Assembly: GCA_037013495.1 (NCBI GenBank)
Contig: CM072811.1
Coordinates: forward strand, 11,661,190-11,725,189
DNA from: Hippophae tibetana
Taxonomy: Eukaryota > Streptophyta > Magnoliopsida > Rosales > Elaeagnaceae
DNA: 64,000 nucleotides
Direction of reading: 5' to 3'
In this document: positions 1 through 11,826 of the stretch, in pieces
How positions within the stretch are numbered: the first letter of the stretch is position 1
Layout: each line of letters opens with the position of its first letter
Notes under the pieces: model-generated
Database searches by the model: none
Seen by the model: only the letters and a program-made list of their open reading frames with translations
Told to the model about the DNA's origin: nothing
Translations under genes and position numbers: made by a program

Positions 1-114
1 CTGCTCTAAGCCCATCAGCCCAAACATTCAAACAACCCATTTATCAACCCAACCCGTCAAAAAAAAACCAAAATTTTTATTCCGCTGCACAATATACTTT
101 TTATTATTATTTCA

Positions 115-3100
115 ATGGAAGATTCAAGACAACATCAAGTTTCTAGAATTCATGAAGTTTCAAATTTTGAAGTTTCTGTTAAGAGTTCAGAAATTGGTTC
201 TTTCGGGGGTACTAAACTTAATGGTACAAATTTTCGAACATGGAAAAAAGTTATGTCTGTTTATCTTCGTGGAATGCATAAGATGGGACATGTATCTGGA
301 TCAATCAGGGCTCCTAGTCAAGATGATGTAGAAGCCTATACTCGGTGGGAAGATGATGATGGCTTTGTCATGTCAATCCTATTTAGAGCAATCACTAATG
401 ATATATTACAAATGTTGGAGGAATGTGAAACTGCTGAGGGTATATGGAATACCTTAAGCGATCTTTATACAAATGAGTCTGACTTTATTCAAGTTCATGA
501 ACTCATGTGCAAAGCTGCTGGCATGCAGCAAAATGGGCAACCAGTATCTCTTTTTTTTACCAAGCTAAAAAATGTATGGGCTGAAATTGACCAGAAACGC
601 CCATGCAAAATTAAAAATCCAGAAGATCTTCTATGGTACCAGAAGGAGAAGGAGCTTGAACGAGTGCATGCTTTCTTAAGAGGCCTTGATATAAAACATA
701 ATAGTGCTAAAGGCGAATTGCTTCGAATGTCAGATCCTCCGAGCTTGACTACCGCCTTTACATACATCCGTAAAGACGAATCTCAGCAAGAGAGTCTTCA
801 TCAGGCACATGTTGAAGTATCAAGCCTAGCCATTCAAGCTAAATCAAAGGCACCTTTCCTCCAGCAGCAAAATTCAATTTCATCTCATCAGCAGGGCCCT
901 TCACCAGGTTTTACCAATCGCCCTCGTTCTCTCTGCTCTTATTGCAATGAACAGGGGCATCTCCGTGACACTTGTTGGAAACTATATCCACACTTGAAAC
1001 CAAAACGACAACAGGTGCCTCGTTCTAAAGCAAAAGCAGCTGCAGTGCAAATTGTCCAAGAACCAGACTACTATGGACAGAATCATCCTTTGGAATGTGG
1101 AGGTATCCCTACAGCTTCAATAGCTGGTCGTGGTAAGATTGGTATGACCTTAAATGTTTCTCACTCTGTTGGGTCTAATACTTGGATTATTGATTCTGGT
1201 GCATCTGATCATATGACTTATGATAAATCTTATTTTAATAAGTTATCTCCCCCACCAGTGTCTTATGTTACAAATGCTAATGGTGAGGCCTTTCCTGTCT
1301 TAGGACAGGGGTCAGTTCATATCACTCCATCTTTACAGCTCCATAATGTTTTATATGTACCTGACTTATCTCATCACTTAATATCTGTCCCACAGTTGAA
1401 TATTGAGTCTAAATGCTTTGTAACCTTTTATCCTATGTATGTGATTTTCCAGGATCTTCTTACCAGGGAAATAATTGGTCGAGGGTATCTGAGGGGCAGA
1501 TTGTTCCGCTTGGATCAGAACTACGGAGGGGAGAAACCAGGAGTACGGGCAAGCACTGCATTGACTTCTAGTTCTGATAAGCTAAGTGAAATTTGGTTGT
1601 GGCATCGCCGCTTAGGGCATCCGTCTTTTAGTCTTATGAAAAAAACCATGCCTACTTTATTTATTGGTGTTAGTGAGACTGTGTTGCATTGTGAGACTTG
1701 TGTTTTGGCCAAGAGCCATCGTGTTACTTATTCTCCTAGTATTTCTAATAAAAGTACTATTCCTTTTGAATTAATTCATTCTGATGTTTGGGGACCATCT
1801 AAAGAACCCACTATATCGGGTATGAGATATTTTGTTTCATTTATCGATGACTGTACAAGGTTATCATGGATTTCTCTTCTTAGAACAAAAGATGAAGTTT
1901 TTTCTGTTTTTCAAAATTTTCATACCTTTGTTCAGAGACAATATAATGGCATCATTCGGATCCTCCGTTCTGACAATGGGGGGGAATATGTTAATCATGT
2001 TTTTCAAAAAAATTTCAAAACACATGGGATTATTCACCAAACTACTTGTCCGCAAACACCGGAACAAAATGGAGTGTCTGAAAGAAAAAAATCGTCATTT
2101 ACTTGATATGGCTCGTGCACTCTTATTTAGTGCTTATATGCCAAAATATCTTTGGGGTGATGCTGTACAGGCTTCTGCCCATCTCATCAATTGTCTCCCG
2201 TCTAGTGTCCTTAACGGAAAAATCCCATTTCAGATTCTCGCATCTTACGTATCCTTATCATCCTTTCATAATCTTCCTACTCGAGTTTTTGGTTGTGTTG
2301 TTTTTGTGCATGTTCCTAAAAATCAACGTTCTAAATTAGATGCTCAGGCAATTAAATGTGTGTTTTTTGGTTATGGAAGTTATCAAAAAGGGTACAAGTG
2401 CTTTCATCCACCAACCAGAAAGTATTATGTTACTATGGATGTTACCTTCTTTGAGGACATGAGTTATTTTTCCTCACCTGATACTGCTCGTCAGGGGGAG
2501 AATACATATTTCGAAGAACTGTATCATGGTGAAGGGGAGGCATTAGGTGAGTCACCAACTGATGTTTCAATGAGACCAGATGAGACTTCTAATTCATTGA
2601 ATCCAGTCATTGCAGAAACAGATGCTTCAAGTATTCAAGCATCAAATTCACTTACAGCAAATGACATTGAAGACAGAACTGTACCCTCAGGCATTACTCC
2701 TACCCTTGATCAACAACTCCCTGGTACTGAAGGTCACTCATTTGAGGTATGTACACCTACTGATACTAATAACATCGTGTCTAATATTGGACAGTATGTG
2801 TTACCAAATAGGTCTACTCGAGGTCAACCAGCCAAAAGGTATGAACCAAATATTCATGCAAAATCAAAATACCCAGCAGCCAATTTCATGTCCACTAAAA
2901 GATTATCTAAGTCATACAAATCATTTGTGAATCAAATATCTGGTGTATCAGTACCTAACAAAGTGCAGGATGCGTTGGGAGATCCAATATGGAGGAAGGC
3001 AATGGATGAAGAGATGGATGCATTAAAGAAGAACGATACTTGGCAACTTGTGTCACCACCACAAGGAAAAAAGGCAGTTGGTTGTCGATGGGTGTTTACT

Positions 3101-3402
3101 ATAAAACATAATAGTGATGGATCCGTAAATCGGTATAAAGCTCGTCTTGTAGCAAAAGGGTTTACTCAAACGTATGGTGTAGATTACGATGAGACTTTTG
3201 CTCCTGTTGCCAAAATGAACACGATTCGGGTTCTGCTCTCACTTGCTGCTAACCTAAACTGGCCACTTCGGCAGTTTGATGTCAAGAATGCGTTTCTTCA
3301 TGGAGAATTAGCCGAGGAGGTGTACATGAGTCTTCCACCTGGGTATGTAGTTGATTCTCTTGGTAATTTTGTATGCAAATTGAGGAATTCTTTGTATGGC
3401 CT
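115..3402 (+). pseudogene. copia gag-pol, 5' part: gag, zinc knuckle, protease, integrase, start of RT
   Basis: The first frame runs 115-2106. It contains a copia gag domain (about residues 30-230), a CCHC zinc knuckle (CSYCNEQGHLRDTC, near 935-975), the aspartic protease motif DSGASDHM (near 1192), the pre-integrase motif LWHRRLGHPS (near 1594) and the integrase core, including the SDVWGP and SDNGGEY segments. A run of seven A at about 2085-2091 shifts the frame; the protein continues in the next frame from about 2092 through the end of integrase to the first RT segments (WVFTIKHNSDGS, then the FDVKNAFLHG motif near 3280). It stops abruptly in the LYGL motif where the nested element begins. 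The frameshift looks like one extra A, either a real mutation or a homopolymer error. Confidence 0.9.
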
Positions 3403-5293
3403 TGATGAACGAAAACCGGCATCGCCGATCTTCGCAAATACTTTGGTTTTAATATTTATAAAACTCTCGCAAGTGCACGAATCATTTCGAAGAAAATGAT
3501 AAGTATACTCCCAAGGTCGATCTAAGGAAGGAATGTATGTGGTTTTTAATTTATTATTCAAACTTTTAAAAACGAAATTAAATCCTAAACATCCTGTCAC
3601 GATATTTTGGGGTTTTGTGTTTTTAATCTACTTACATAAAAATAAACATAGATTCAATAAACATTTATGCAAATTTTATCATTTATAATGGCGAAGTATT
3701 TATGGATATAATAACTAAGTTAATTATGCTTGCTCATATTATCTAGGTTATTAAAGATATGAATTGATATTTATTGATTCTCCCTTTTTTGTATGAATAC
3801 CACCTTTGGTGGGGTTAGATATTCTTTGTTAACTAAACAAATCAATTAACACCTATGGGTGGGGTTGATAACTAATTTGCCTCATTAAATTAAATCCTTT
3901 TTCTAAGAGATTGAAAATGAACCATTTAAATGCCACCTTTGGTGGGGTTAGACAGTTTAAACTTTATTCAAGGTGTCCAAATTAAACCTAAGAATTTAGC
4001 TATCCGAGTACTAACTTTCAAGTTTTAAAACCACTACCGAAAACATGTTGTCAATACATTTTCAGATAATAATTTTTATAAAAACTTTTGAAATAGAGCT
4101 TCACTCTAACTACCGGGCGATTGTACCATCAAATAAAAGAGCACTACTCTAAATCAGACCGGATAACTAAACCTTAAAATCTAATTTTCAGGTTTAAGTT
4201 TGTAATGAAAAATAATATATTTCTCTCTAACATTCTTAATATAAAATCATGAATAAAAATAAAATCAATTCATTTTAGAGATTTTTACCTATTTAATATT
4301 TCGCAAGCATAACAACGTCATTATTACATCATGTTTACTAAATAGCCAGCACAGTTAAATTTAACCACAGACAAATTAAATATAACATGTAAGAATAAAG
4401 CATAAAAATAACTGTAAAGAAAATAAAATCCTTACAGAACTTCGACGCTATTCCCGTTGCTGGAAAAACTCCAAGCGAAATTTGCACTCCCATTTATTGA
4501 ATCAAAAAGCTAAAATATTACAAAAACATAACTAGTTCTTCCCTAAAAAGGGAAGAACTCTAAAACTAAGAGAAATTAACTAAGAAAAGCTAAAAACTAA
4601 GAAAACATAAGAAAAACTAAGAAAAACTAAAGAATCCTAAAAATCTAAGAAAAGAGAGAAAAGAATGTATTTGGAGGTGTTTTTAGGTGTGAAGGGAAGG
4701 GGGGTATTTATAGGTGAGGATGGAGAGAAAAAGTAGAGAAAAAAATGTTAAAAAAATGTAAAAACGCGGATTATTGATTGCTAACGTCATTTGATGACGT
4801 CAGCATGACATGGGGCGGCTGCACAGTACCGGGTATGAACAGTACCGCGGCTGCACAGTACCGGGTATGAACAGTGCCGAGTCTGATGAACAGTACGCGC
4901 GGATGAACAGTACCCACGGATGAACAGTACCCGCGGATGAACAGTGCCGCGCGCTGCTGCTTGGGGCGGTGCTGGGCGCTGGGGCGCGGCGGCCGGGCGG
5001 CGCGTTTTTCTCCTTTTTGACCTTTTTGACCCATTTTGTCCAATTTTTCCATATTTGTCGACCTTTCCGCATTTATTTATTAATATATTTGTGATGTATT
5101 ACTTCCAGTATTCCTATTTGAGTTTTTAAGTTCCGTTTTTAAGCCAAAATACCTGAAAAACAATAAAAATACACGTGATTCCGAAAAAGACAAATTTATA
5201 TAAATATATGATAAAACATATAAATATATATATTTTTAATCAATTAATGTGCATAAAATCATGGTTATTTTAGTGCTTTTTGAGCACTCATCA
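3403..5293 (-). repeat. 3' LTR of the non-coding Athila-type element (1891 bp)
   Basis: This is the downstream LTR in the minus-strand sense. It contains a TATA box (TATAAATA, complement of 4705-4712). Upstream of the TATA on the minus strand lie a palindromic pair of TGACGTCA-like sites (4780-4804, one degraded to TAACGTCA) and a GC-rich tandem array of eight ACAGTRC units (about 4819-4950). Compared with its partner it lacks 8- and 9-bp stretches near 5000-5030 and has an extra 13-bp piece near 5128. Short GC-rich open frames across 4771-5129 are by-products of the array, not genes. Confidence 0.9.
4780..4950 (-). promoter_or_regulatory. U3 enhancer-like block: bZIP palindrome and GC-rich ACAGTRC minisatellite
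   Basis: A 25-bp palindrome contains two TGACGTCA-type cores, the site class bound by plant TGA/bZIP factors. Next to it are eight irregularly spaced ACAGTRC units with GC-rich spacers (CCGCGGATGA-like). The block lies about 70-240 bp upstream of the TATA box on the minus strand, where LTR enhancers normally sit. The equivalent block in the other LTR is 10206-10378. Regulatory function is inferred from position and motif only. Confidence 0.55.
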
Positions 5294-8160
5294 CAACCCC
5301 CAACCAGCTTCTTGCTAGTCCCTTAGCAAGAGAAGCGATAAAAACTAAAAATTAAACTATCCTAAATAACTTTCATGGATTGAAACGGTTGCATTTAGCC
5401 TATGCAACAAGCCGTTAAACCCCTAGGTTGCCCTAGTGGACGAGTTTGAGTCTCGTGAGGGTTTTCAGTAATGATACCCACAAACATTGAACTAACTGTA
5501 AAAATCAAAAGAAACTATAAAAACAATCAAATCAAAAACTACAATTACAACACAATCAATAATTAATTTAAGAATAAAAGAAAACAACATATCACAAAAA
5601 TATCTCATACTTTTTAATCTCCTTTAAGATCATAATTAAAATCTCAAGCATAAGTTATTTTAATCTCTTTAAACAATCATGATTTTATTATAATAATTAG
5701 TCGAAAATCATTTTCATATTTCATTTCAAAAATGTATCAATTTAATTTTACCCAATTTCAGTGTCATGAATCAGAATTCGCTTCGACTCTATTCCTCACA
5801 AGTCAATACTCTCAAAGCACTGAATCCTATGGGTTCAAACACTCATACTAATTTATATGCGAAAGAGTTGATGTATAGAAATGAACTAATAGGTTCGCAT
5901 ATGTATAAAGAATAAAGGCTCAAAGTGTTATTTTAACATTGATCTCATGAAAGGAATCGAATGTATAAATTATAAAGATATCATATATAAAAATTATTTT
6001 AATGCATAAATCAAACTCATTAAGAAAGAATTTCAAGATATATGCTTTTTACAAATGAAGAAATTGCAATGACTTTTTAGGGAATTACTTCCTATATATT
6101 TCTTTTGTAATTAGCCTTTACTCACAACTTTGTAGGCAATGTGGGTCATAGTATGTAGATGATACTATAATTTTTTTTATCTCTCTATTTTTTTTTCTGA
6201 AGATATTTTTTTTTTCAATATATGTATTTTTTTAGAGAGTCAACCCATGTAGAGATTGTACATTTTTTTGGATTTTGGTGAGTGGTTAATTTTGTGGCTT
6301 TTCTGTTTGATCTTGGTTTAGGTAACCCCAGATATGTCTTTTTGTTTTTGTAGCAGTCATGCATAAATGAGATATAAGCATATACTATCAATTTCTACTC
6401 AAATCATTCAATCTAAACAAAAATAATAAAAAAAATATATGATACTCTATTAAGATGAGAAAAAATTCATACATTCAATGCTAATACCTATAGAGATCAT
6501 CTAAAAATTTGAATAAATAAGAAATGTGTTTGGAGTAGAAAAAATATATTTCACTCTGAATAAAAGAATTTAGGCTCAAATTATATCTCACAAGGGTAGT
6601 CTCCACTAAAAAAAAATTCATAAACACCGATTTTGGGTTTAATATAATTTCCACATTTTATCAAGAAATACTAGTTATGACAAAAACTAACTAATTATCA
6701 AAAATAATTACAAAATATTTCATGATATGTTTTCAAAAATTAATCTAACAGTACAAAAGACTTAATTATTTACTTAAATTTGATTTAAAGAAATGATAAA
6801 TTTTTGTGAGAAAATATTTAAATTTTTTTTTTTTAATTTTTAAATTGTTAAATCTTTTTTTTTTTAATTAAGCATGGTAACTTTTCACCACCCCCAACCT
6901 AGAACTTACATTGTCCTCAATGTAACAACTGTAAATTAAAGATAAAGAGAAAAGAGAAGAAAGATTACCTATTTCCTGAGAATGTGTAAGTAGTAATGGA
7001 GAAATGCAAGTGCATCCATCATATTCATTATTAAAGTGTATACAGACAGATCGCTGTAAACTTCTAACATCTCAACAAATATTTTTAGTTTTAACAATTT
7101 AAAAATTATTAAACTAAAATGAACAATCAAATTAAGTAAATAAAATAAATAACAGAAAATTACCTAAAATGATGGGTTGCCTCCCATCCAGCGCTTAGTT
7201 TAACGTCTTAGCAAGACGTAACTTGGGGATTGCCTCTTAAGTAAACTCAATGTCCCCTCATCATTGAGTCAATCATACCTACAAGTAAGACAATGTTGTC
7301 TACCTATACTGTTTCAAACATGCCCTATTGATTTTCAAATTTTTCTGTACCAAAACCTAGGAGCATGCTTAAGGGTTTTAGATAACCCACATCTAGGTGC
7401 AAATCAAATAATTAAGGCATCAAAACACAATTGTACCTAGATCAAACAAAGAAACTAACTCTTGAGATTGTAATTAAGACTTTAAAATTTTGGAGATAGT
7501 TTCAGAATTTTTTTTAATTTTTTTTTAAAGTTAAAATAACATAATCAGTATTAACCAAGAGTGTTCCCAGGAAAGAATGGTGGGGCAAAGGCTCCTTAAA
7601 AATCATCCTCCTAGACAGAACAACGTTCCCAGGAAAGACTAGTGGCACAAAGGCATCCAGGAACTAGTCTACTAGACAGAACTCCCTTAGATCTTTACTT
7701 TTTATGTTTATTAAAGTTAAGTCAATTAAGTTATATTAAGTAAAAATTTAAGTTAATTAAGTAAAAGAAAATCTAAGTTAATTAAGTTAAGTTAATTAAA
7801 AAAAAACTAAGTTGGTTAAGTTAAAAAAAATCTAAATTAATTAAAAAAGTAAGTTAATGAAAGTTAATTCAAAAGTTCAAGTTAATTAAGTTAAGTTAAT
7901 TAAAAAGCTAAGTTAGTTAAGTTAAAAAAAAATCTAAGTTAGTTAAGTTAAAAAAAAATCTAAGTTAATTAAGTTAAATAAAAATTAAGAGAAAAAAAAT
8001 AGTTAAAGAAAAAAATAATAATAATAAAATAAATAAAATTAAAATAAAAATTAAAATAAATAAAATTAAAATTGAAATAAAATAAAATAAAATAAAATAA
8101 AGTTAAGATTTTAAATAAAAACTTAAAATTAAATGAAAATTAAAAATTAAGTTTTTTTTT

Positions 8161-8600
8161 TTACTATTCATGAATTGTAATTTTATTTTGCTATCTACAC
8201 TATAAATTTTATTTATTTATTTCAATTTAAATTTTTGATTTTTGATTTTTGATTTTTTTTACTTTTTTTTTTACTATTCATGAACGGTAATTTTATTTTA
8301 CTATTCACGCTATATTATTTCTTATTAACTTAAATTTTTGTTTTTGTTTTTGTTTTTTTTTTTTTTTTAAATAATTTTTTTTTACTATTCATGAACGGTA
8401 ATTTTATTTTACTATTTACATTAGATTATTTATTTATTTTTATTTTAAAATTTTAAAATTTTAATTTTTTTTTTACTATTCATGAACGGTAATTTTATTT
8501 TACTATTTACACTATACTATTTTTTTATCTTAAAATTTTTTATGTTTTTAAGTTTTAAATTTTTTTTTTTTACTATTCATGAACGGTAAAAATTTTTACT
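8161..8600. repeat. Five tandem copies of a ~100-bp unit in the element's 5' leader
   Basis: The core TACTATTCATGAACGGTAAT recurs at about 8162, 8272, 8382, 8473 and 8570; the first copy reads GAATTG instead of GAACGG. A second piece (TTTTATTTTACTATTYAC) follows the core in the first four copies. T-rich stretches separate the copies. On the minus strand this lies just inside the primer site, in the 5' untranslated leader. Confidence 0.8.
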
Positions 8601-8804
8601 TCAAATTTCAAATTTCTAATTATTTTACAATTAATAAAAAAATTTATTTTTTTATTTTTTTTTAATTTTTTAATTTTTTTTTATTTCTTATGAAATTTGA
8701 AATTTGATTATTATATTGTTTTTTATCAAAAAAAAAATCACAATTATTTACACCACAAAAATGTTTTTAAAATTTTGATAAATAATTTAAAAACTGCTAT
8801 TCCT

Positions 8805-8822
8805 TCCCCGGCAACGGCGCCA
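8805..8822 (-). promoter_or_regulatory. Primer binding site for tRNA-Asp
   Basis: On the minus strand this reads TGGCGCCGTTGCCGGGGA, complementary to 18 bases at the 3' end of plant tRNA-Asp including CCA. It sits six bases from the LTR. tRNA-Asp priming is known for Athila and related Ty3/gypsy elements and fixes the orientation of this element as minus. Confidence 0.92.
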
Positions 8823-8828
8823 AAAACT

Positions 8829-10723
8829 TGATGAACGAAAACCGGCATCGCCGATCTTCGCAAATACTTTGGTTTTAATATTTATAAAACTCTCGCAAGT
8901 GCACGAATCATTTCGTAGAAAATGATAAGTATACTCCCAAGGTCGATCTAAGGAAGGAATGTATGTGGTTTTTAATTTATTATTCAAACTTTTAAAAACG
9001 AAATTAAATCCTAAACATCCTGTCACGATATTTTGGGGTTTTGTGTTTTTAATCTACTCACATAAAAATAAACATAGATTCAATAAACATTTATGCAAAT
9101 TTTATCATTTATAATGGCGAAGTATTTATGGATATAATAACTAAGTTAATTATGTTTGCTAATATTATTTAGGTTATTAAAGATATGAATTGATATTTAT
9201 TGATTCTCCCTTTTTTGTATGAATACCACCTTTGGTGGGGTTAGATATTCTTTGTTAACTAAACAAATCAATTAACACCTATGGGTGGGGTTGATAACTA
9301 ATTTGCCTCATTAAATTAAATCCTTTTTCTAAGAGATTGAAAATGAACCATTTAAATGCCACCTTTGGTGGGGTTAGACAGTTTAAACTTTATTCAAGGT
9401 GTCCAAATTAAACCTAAGAATTTAGCTATCCGAGTACTAACTTTCAAGTTTTAAAACCACTACCGAAAACATGTTGTCAATACATTTTCAGATAATAATT
9501 TTTATAAAAACTTTTGAAATAGAGCTTCACTCTAACTACCGGGCGATTGTACCATCAAATAAAAGAGCACTACTCTAAATCAGACCGGATAACTAAACCT
9601 TAAAATCTAATTTTCAGGTTTAAGTTTGTAATGAAAAATAATATATTTCTCTCTAACATTCTTAATATAAAATCATGAATAAAAATAAAATCAATTCATT
9701 TTAGAGATTTTTACCTATTTAATATTTCGCAAGCATAACAACGTCATTATTACATCATGTTTACTAAATAGCCAGCACAGTTAAATTTAACCACAGACAA
9801 ATTAAATATAACATGTAAGAATAAAGCATAAAAATAACTGTAAAGAAAATAAAATCCTTACAGAACTTCGACGCTATTCCCGTTGCTGGAAAAACTCCAA
9901 GCGAAATTTGCACTCCCATTTATTGAATCAAAAAGCTAAAATATTACAAAAACATAACTAGTTCTTCCCTAAAAAGGGAAGAACTCTAAAACTAAGAGAA
10001 ATTAACTAAGAAAAGCTAAAAACTAAGAAAACATAAGAAAAACTAAGAAAAACTAAAGAATCCTAAAAATCTAAGAAAAGAGAGAAAAGAATGTATTTGG
10101 AGGTGTTTTTAGGTGTGAAGGGAAGGGGGGTATTTATAGGTGAGGATGGAGAGAAAAAGTAGAGAAAAAAATGTTAAAAAAATGTAAAAACGCGGATTAT
10201 TGATTGCTGACGTCATTTGATGACGTCAGCATGACATGGGGCGGCTGCACAGTACCGGGTATGAACAGTACCGCGGCTGCACAGTACCGGGTATGAACAG
10301 TGCCGAGTCTGATGAACAGTACGCGCGGATGAACAGTACCCACGGATGAACAGTACCCGCGGATGAACAGTGCCGCGCGCTGCTGCTTGGGGCGGTGCTG
10401 GGCGCTGGGGCGCGGCGGCCGGGCGGCGCGGCGGCGCGTTTTTCTCCTTTTTGACATTTTTGACCTTTTTGACCCATTTTGTCCAATTTTTCCATATTTG
10501 TCGACCTTTCCGCATTTATTTATTAATATATTTGTGATGTATTGCTTCCAGTATTCCTCTTTGAGTTTTTAAGCCAAAATACCTGAAAAACAATAAAAAT
10601 ACCTGTGATTCCGAAAAAGACAAATTTATATAAATATATGATAAAACATATAAATATATATATTTTTAATCAATTAATGTGCATAAAATCATGGTTATTT
10701 TAGTGCTTTTTGAGCACTCATCA
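8829..10723 (-). repeat. 5' LTR of the non-coding Athila-type element (1895 bp)
   Basis: This is the promoter-bearing LTR in the minus-strand sense. The TATA box is the complement of 10131-10138. Both TGACGTCA sites of the palindrome at 10206-10230 are intact here. The ACAGTRC minisatellite occupies about 10244-10378, followed by a C/G-rich block and a tract of TTTTTGAC repeats. The LTR ends next to the tRNA-Asp primer site at 8805-8822. Confidence 0.9.
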
Positions 10724-10728
10724 GGCCT

Positions 10729-11819
10729 CAAGCAATCCCCTCGAGCCTGGTTTGGAAGGTTTTCACAGTTCATGCAAAAGGTTGGTTACAGACAGAGTAA
10801 TTCAGACCACACTCTGTTTCTCAAACATCAACGAGGGAAGGTAACAGTCCTAATCATTTATGTTGATGATATGGTAATCACTGGTGATGATACTATTGAG
10901 ATGGATAAATTACAAAGACAACTAGCCTCTGAATTCGAAATGAAGGACTTAGGTGAATTAAAGTACTTCTTAGGAATTGAGGTAGCGAGGGGAAGAGAAG
11001 GAATATATCTTTGTCAAAGGAAGTACATTATTGATCTACTAACAGAGACATGTATGTTGGATTGCAAACCTATTGACACTCCTATTGAGCAAAACCATGG
11101 TTTAGCAGAGTATCCAGATCAGATACCAATTGATCGAGCCCGCTATCAGAGATTGGTTGGACGTTTGATTTACTTAGCTCATACTAGACCAGATGTTGCA
11201 TATGCAGTAAGTGTGGTGAGTCAGTTCATGCACAATCCAAGTGAGAATCATATGAATGTTGTTTTGAGAATTTTAAGGTATTTGAAATCGGCTCCAGGAA
11301 GGGGAGTAATGTTCTCTAAACACAACAATCCTCTTGAAGTCTGTGGATTCACAGATGCAGATTGGGCAGGAAGTATTACAGATAGAAAGTCAACATCGGG
11401 TTATTTCACCTTTGTGGGAGGAAATTTGGTTACATGGAAAAGTAAGAAGCAGAAAGTGGTGGCACGATCTAGTGCTGAGGCAGAGTATAGAGGTATGGCT
11501 CATGGGGTTTGTGAATTGCTGTGGATAAGAACTTTGTTATTAGATTTGGGTTTCAAACTCAAAAAATACTATGCAGATGTATTGTGACAATCGGGCAGCC
11601 ATTGATATATCACAAAATCCAGTACAATATGATCGCACTAAGCATGTAGAGGTTGATCGTCACTTTATAAAAGAGAAGTTAGATGCCAAACTTATTAGTT
11701 TTCCTTTTGTTCCCACAGAAGAGCAACTTGCAGATATACTTACCAAAGGAGTCTCCAAGAAGTCATTATATGGCTCACTAAGTAAGTTGGACATGATTGA
11801 TATCTACGCGCCAACTTGA
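10729..11819 (+). pseudogene. copia pol, 3' part: rest of RT and RNase H
   Basis: This picks up at the codon where the 5' part is cut (KQSPRAWF). It carries the RT catalytic motif YVDDMV (near 10860), the KDLGELKYFLGI segment, and RNase H with the ADWAGS and SSAEAEYRG motifs. The frame shifts by one base in an A run at about 11556-11563. The last 80 residues (CDNRAAI, then DRTKHVEVDRHF and ADILTKG) read in the next frame to a stop at 11817-11819. These are standard copia C-terminal motifs, and the reading frame agrees with the 5' half once the insertion and one GGCCT are set aside. Two single-base lesions plus the insertion make it non-functional as it stands. Confidence 0.9.
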
Positions 11820-11826
11820 GAGGGAG

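Larger units (their letters stand above)
5294..8828 (-). other. Internal domain of the non-coding element
   Basis: No frame longer than 60 codons exists on the minus strand. From about 5294 to 7212 it matches, with small indels, the 3' non-coding region of the coding Athila element at 55977-57840. Similarity ends just after a perfect 7-bp-arm hairpin (ACGTCTT AGC AAGACGT, 7204-7220). Beyond that come two copies of a GTTCCCAGGAAAGA-containing unit (7560-7680), a long AAGTTAATTAAG-type simple repeat (7690-8000), A/T homopolymer runs, and five tandem copies of a unit of about 100 bp (8161-8600). The retained 3' part explains how it could still be recognised in trans; the rest appears to replace gag and pol. 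Confidence 0.8.
3403..10723 (-). mobile_element. Non-coding Athila-type LTR retrotransposon (LARD-like), nested in copia
   Basis: Two near-identical 1.9-kb direct repeats (3403-5293 and 8829-10723) with TGATGA...TCATCA ends enclose 3.5 kb without any convincing coding sequence. GGCCT flanks both outer ends as the target duplication. Orientation is minus: next to the right-hand LTR, bases 8805-8822 are identical to the 3' end of plant tRNA-Asp (CCCCGGCAACGGCGCCA), so on the minus strand they form the primer site. A purine-rich tract (complement of 5294-5306) precedes the left-hand LTR. By eye the LTRs differ by about ten substitutions plus indels of 8, 9 and 13 bp, so insertion was recent. A coding relative lies at 54180-59660. 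Lacking genes, it would depend on proteins from such a partner. Confidence 0.93.

Noticed and set aside
4771-5129. Several overlapping GC-rich open frames in the LTR (and their counterparts at 10197-10572 and 55440-55930)
   Set aside because: They arise from the GC-rich tandem arrays in all frames and on both strands, lie inside LTRs, and match no protein pattern.
8161-8600. CRISPR-like array
   Set aside because: The spacing is irregular, the spacers are T-rich and similar, and the sequence is a plant retroelement leader.
8805-8822. A tRNA-Asp gene
   Set aside because: Only the 18 bases of the 3' end are present, directly beside an LTR; it is a primer binding site, not a gene.
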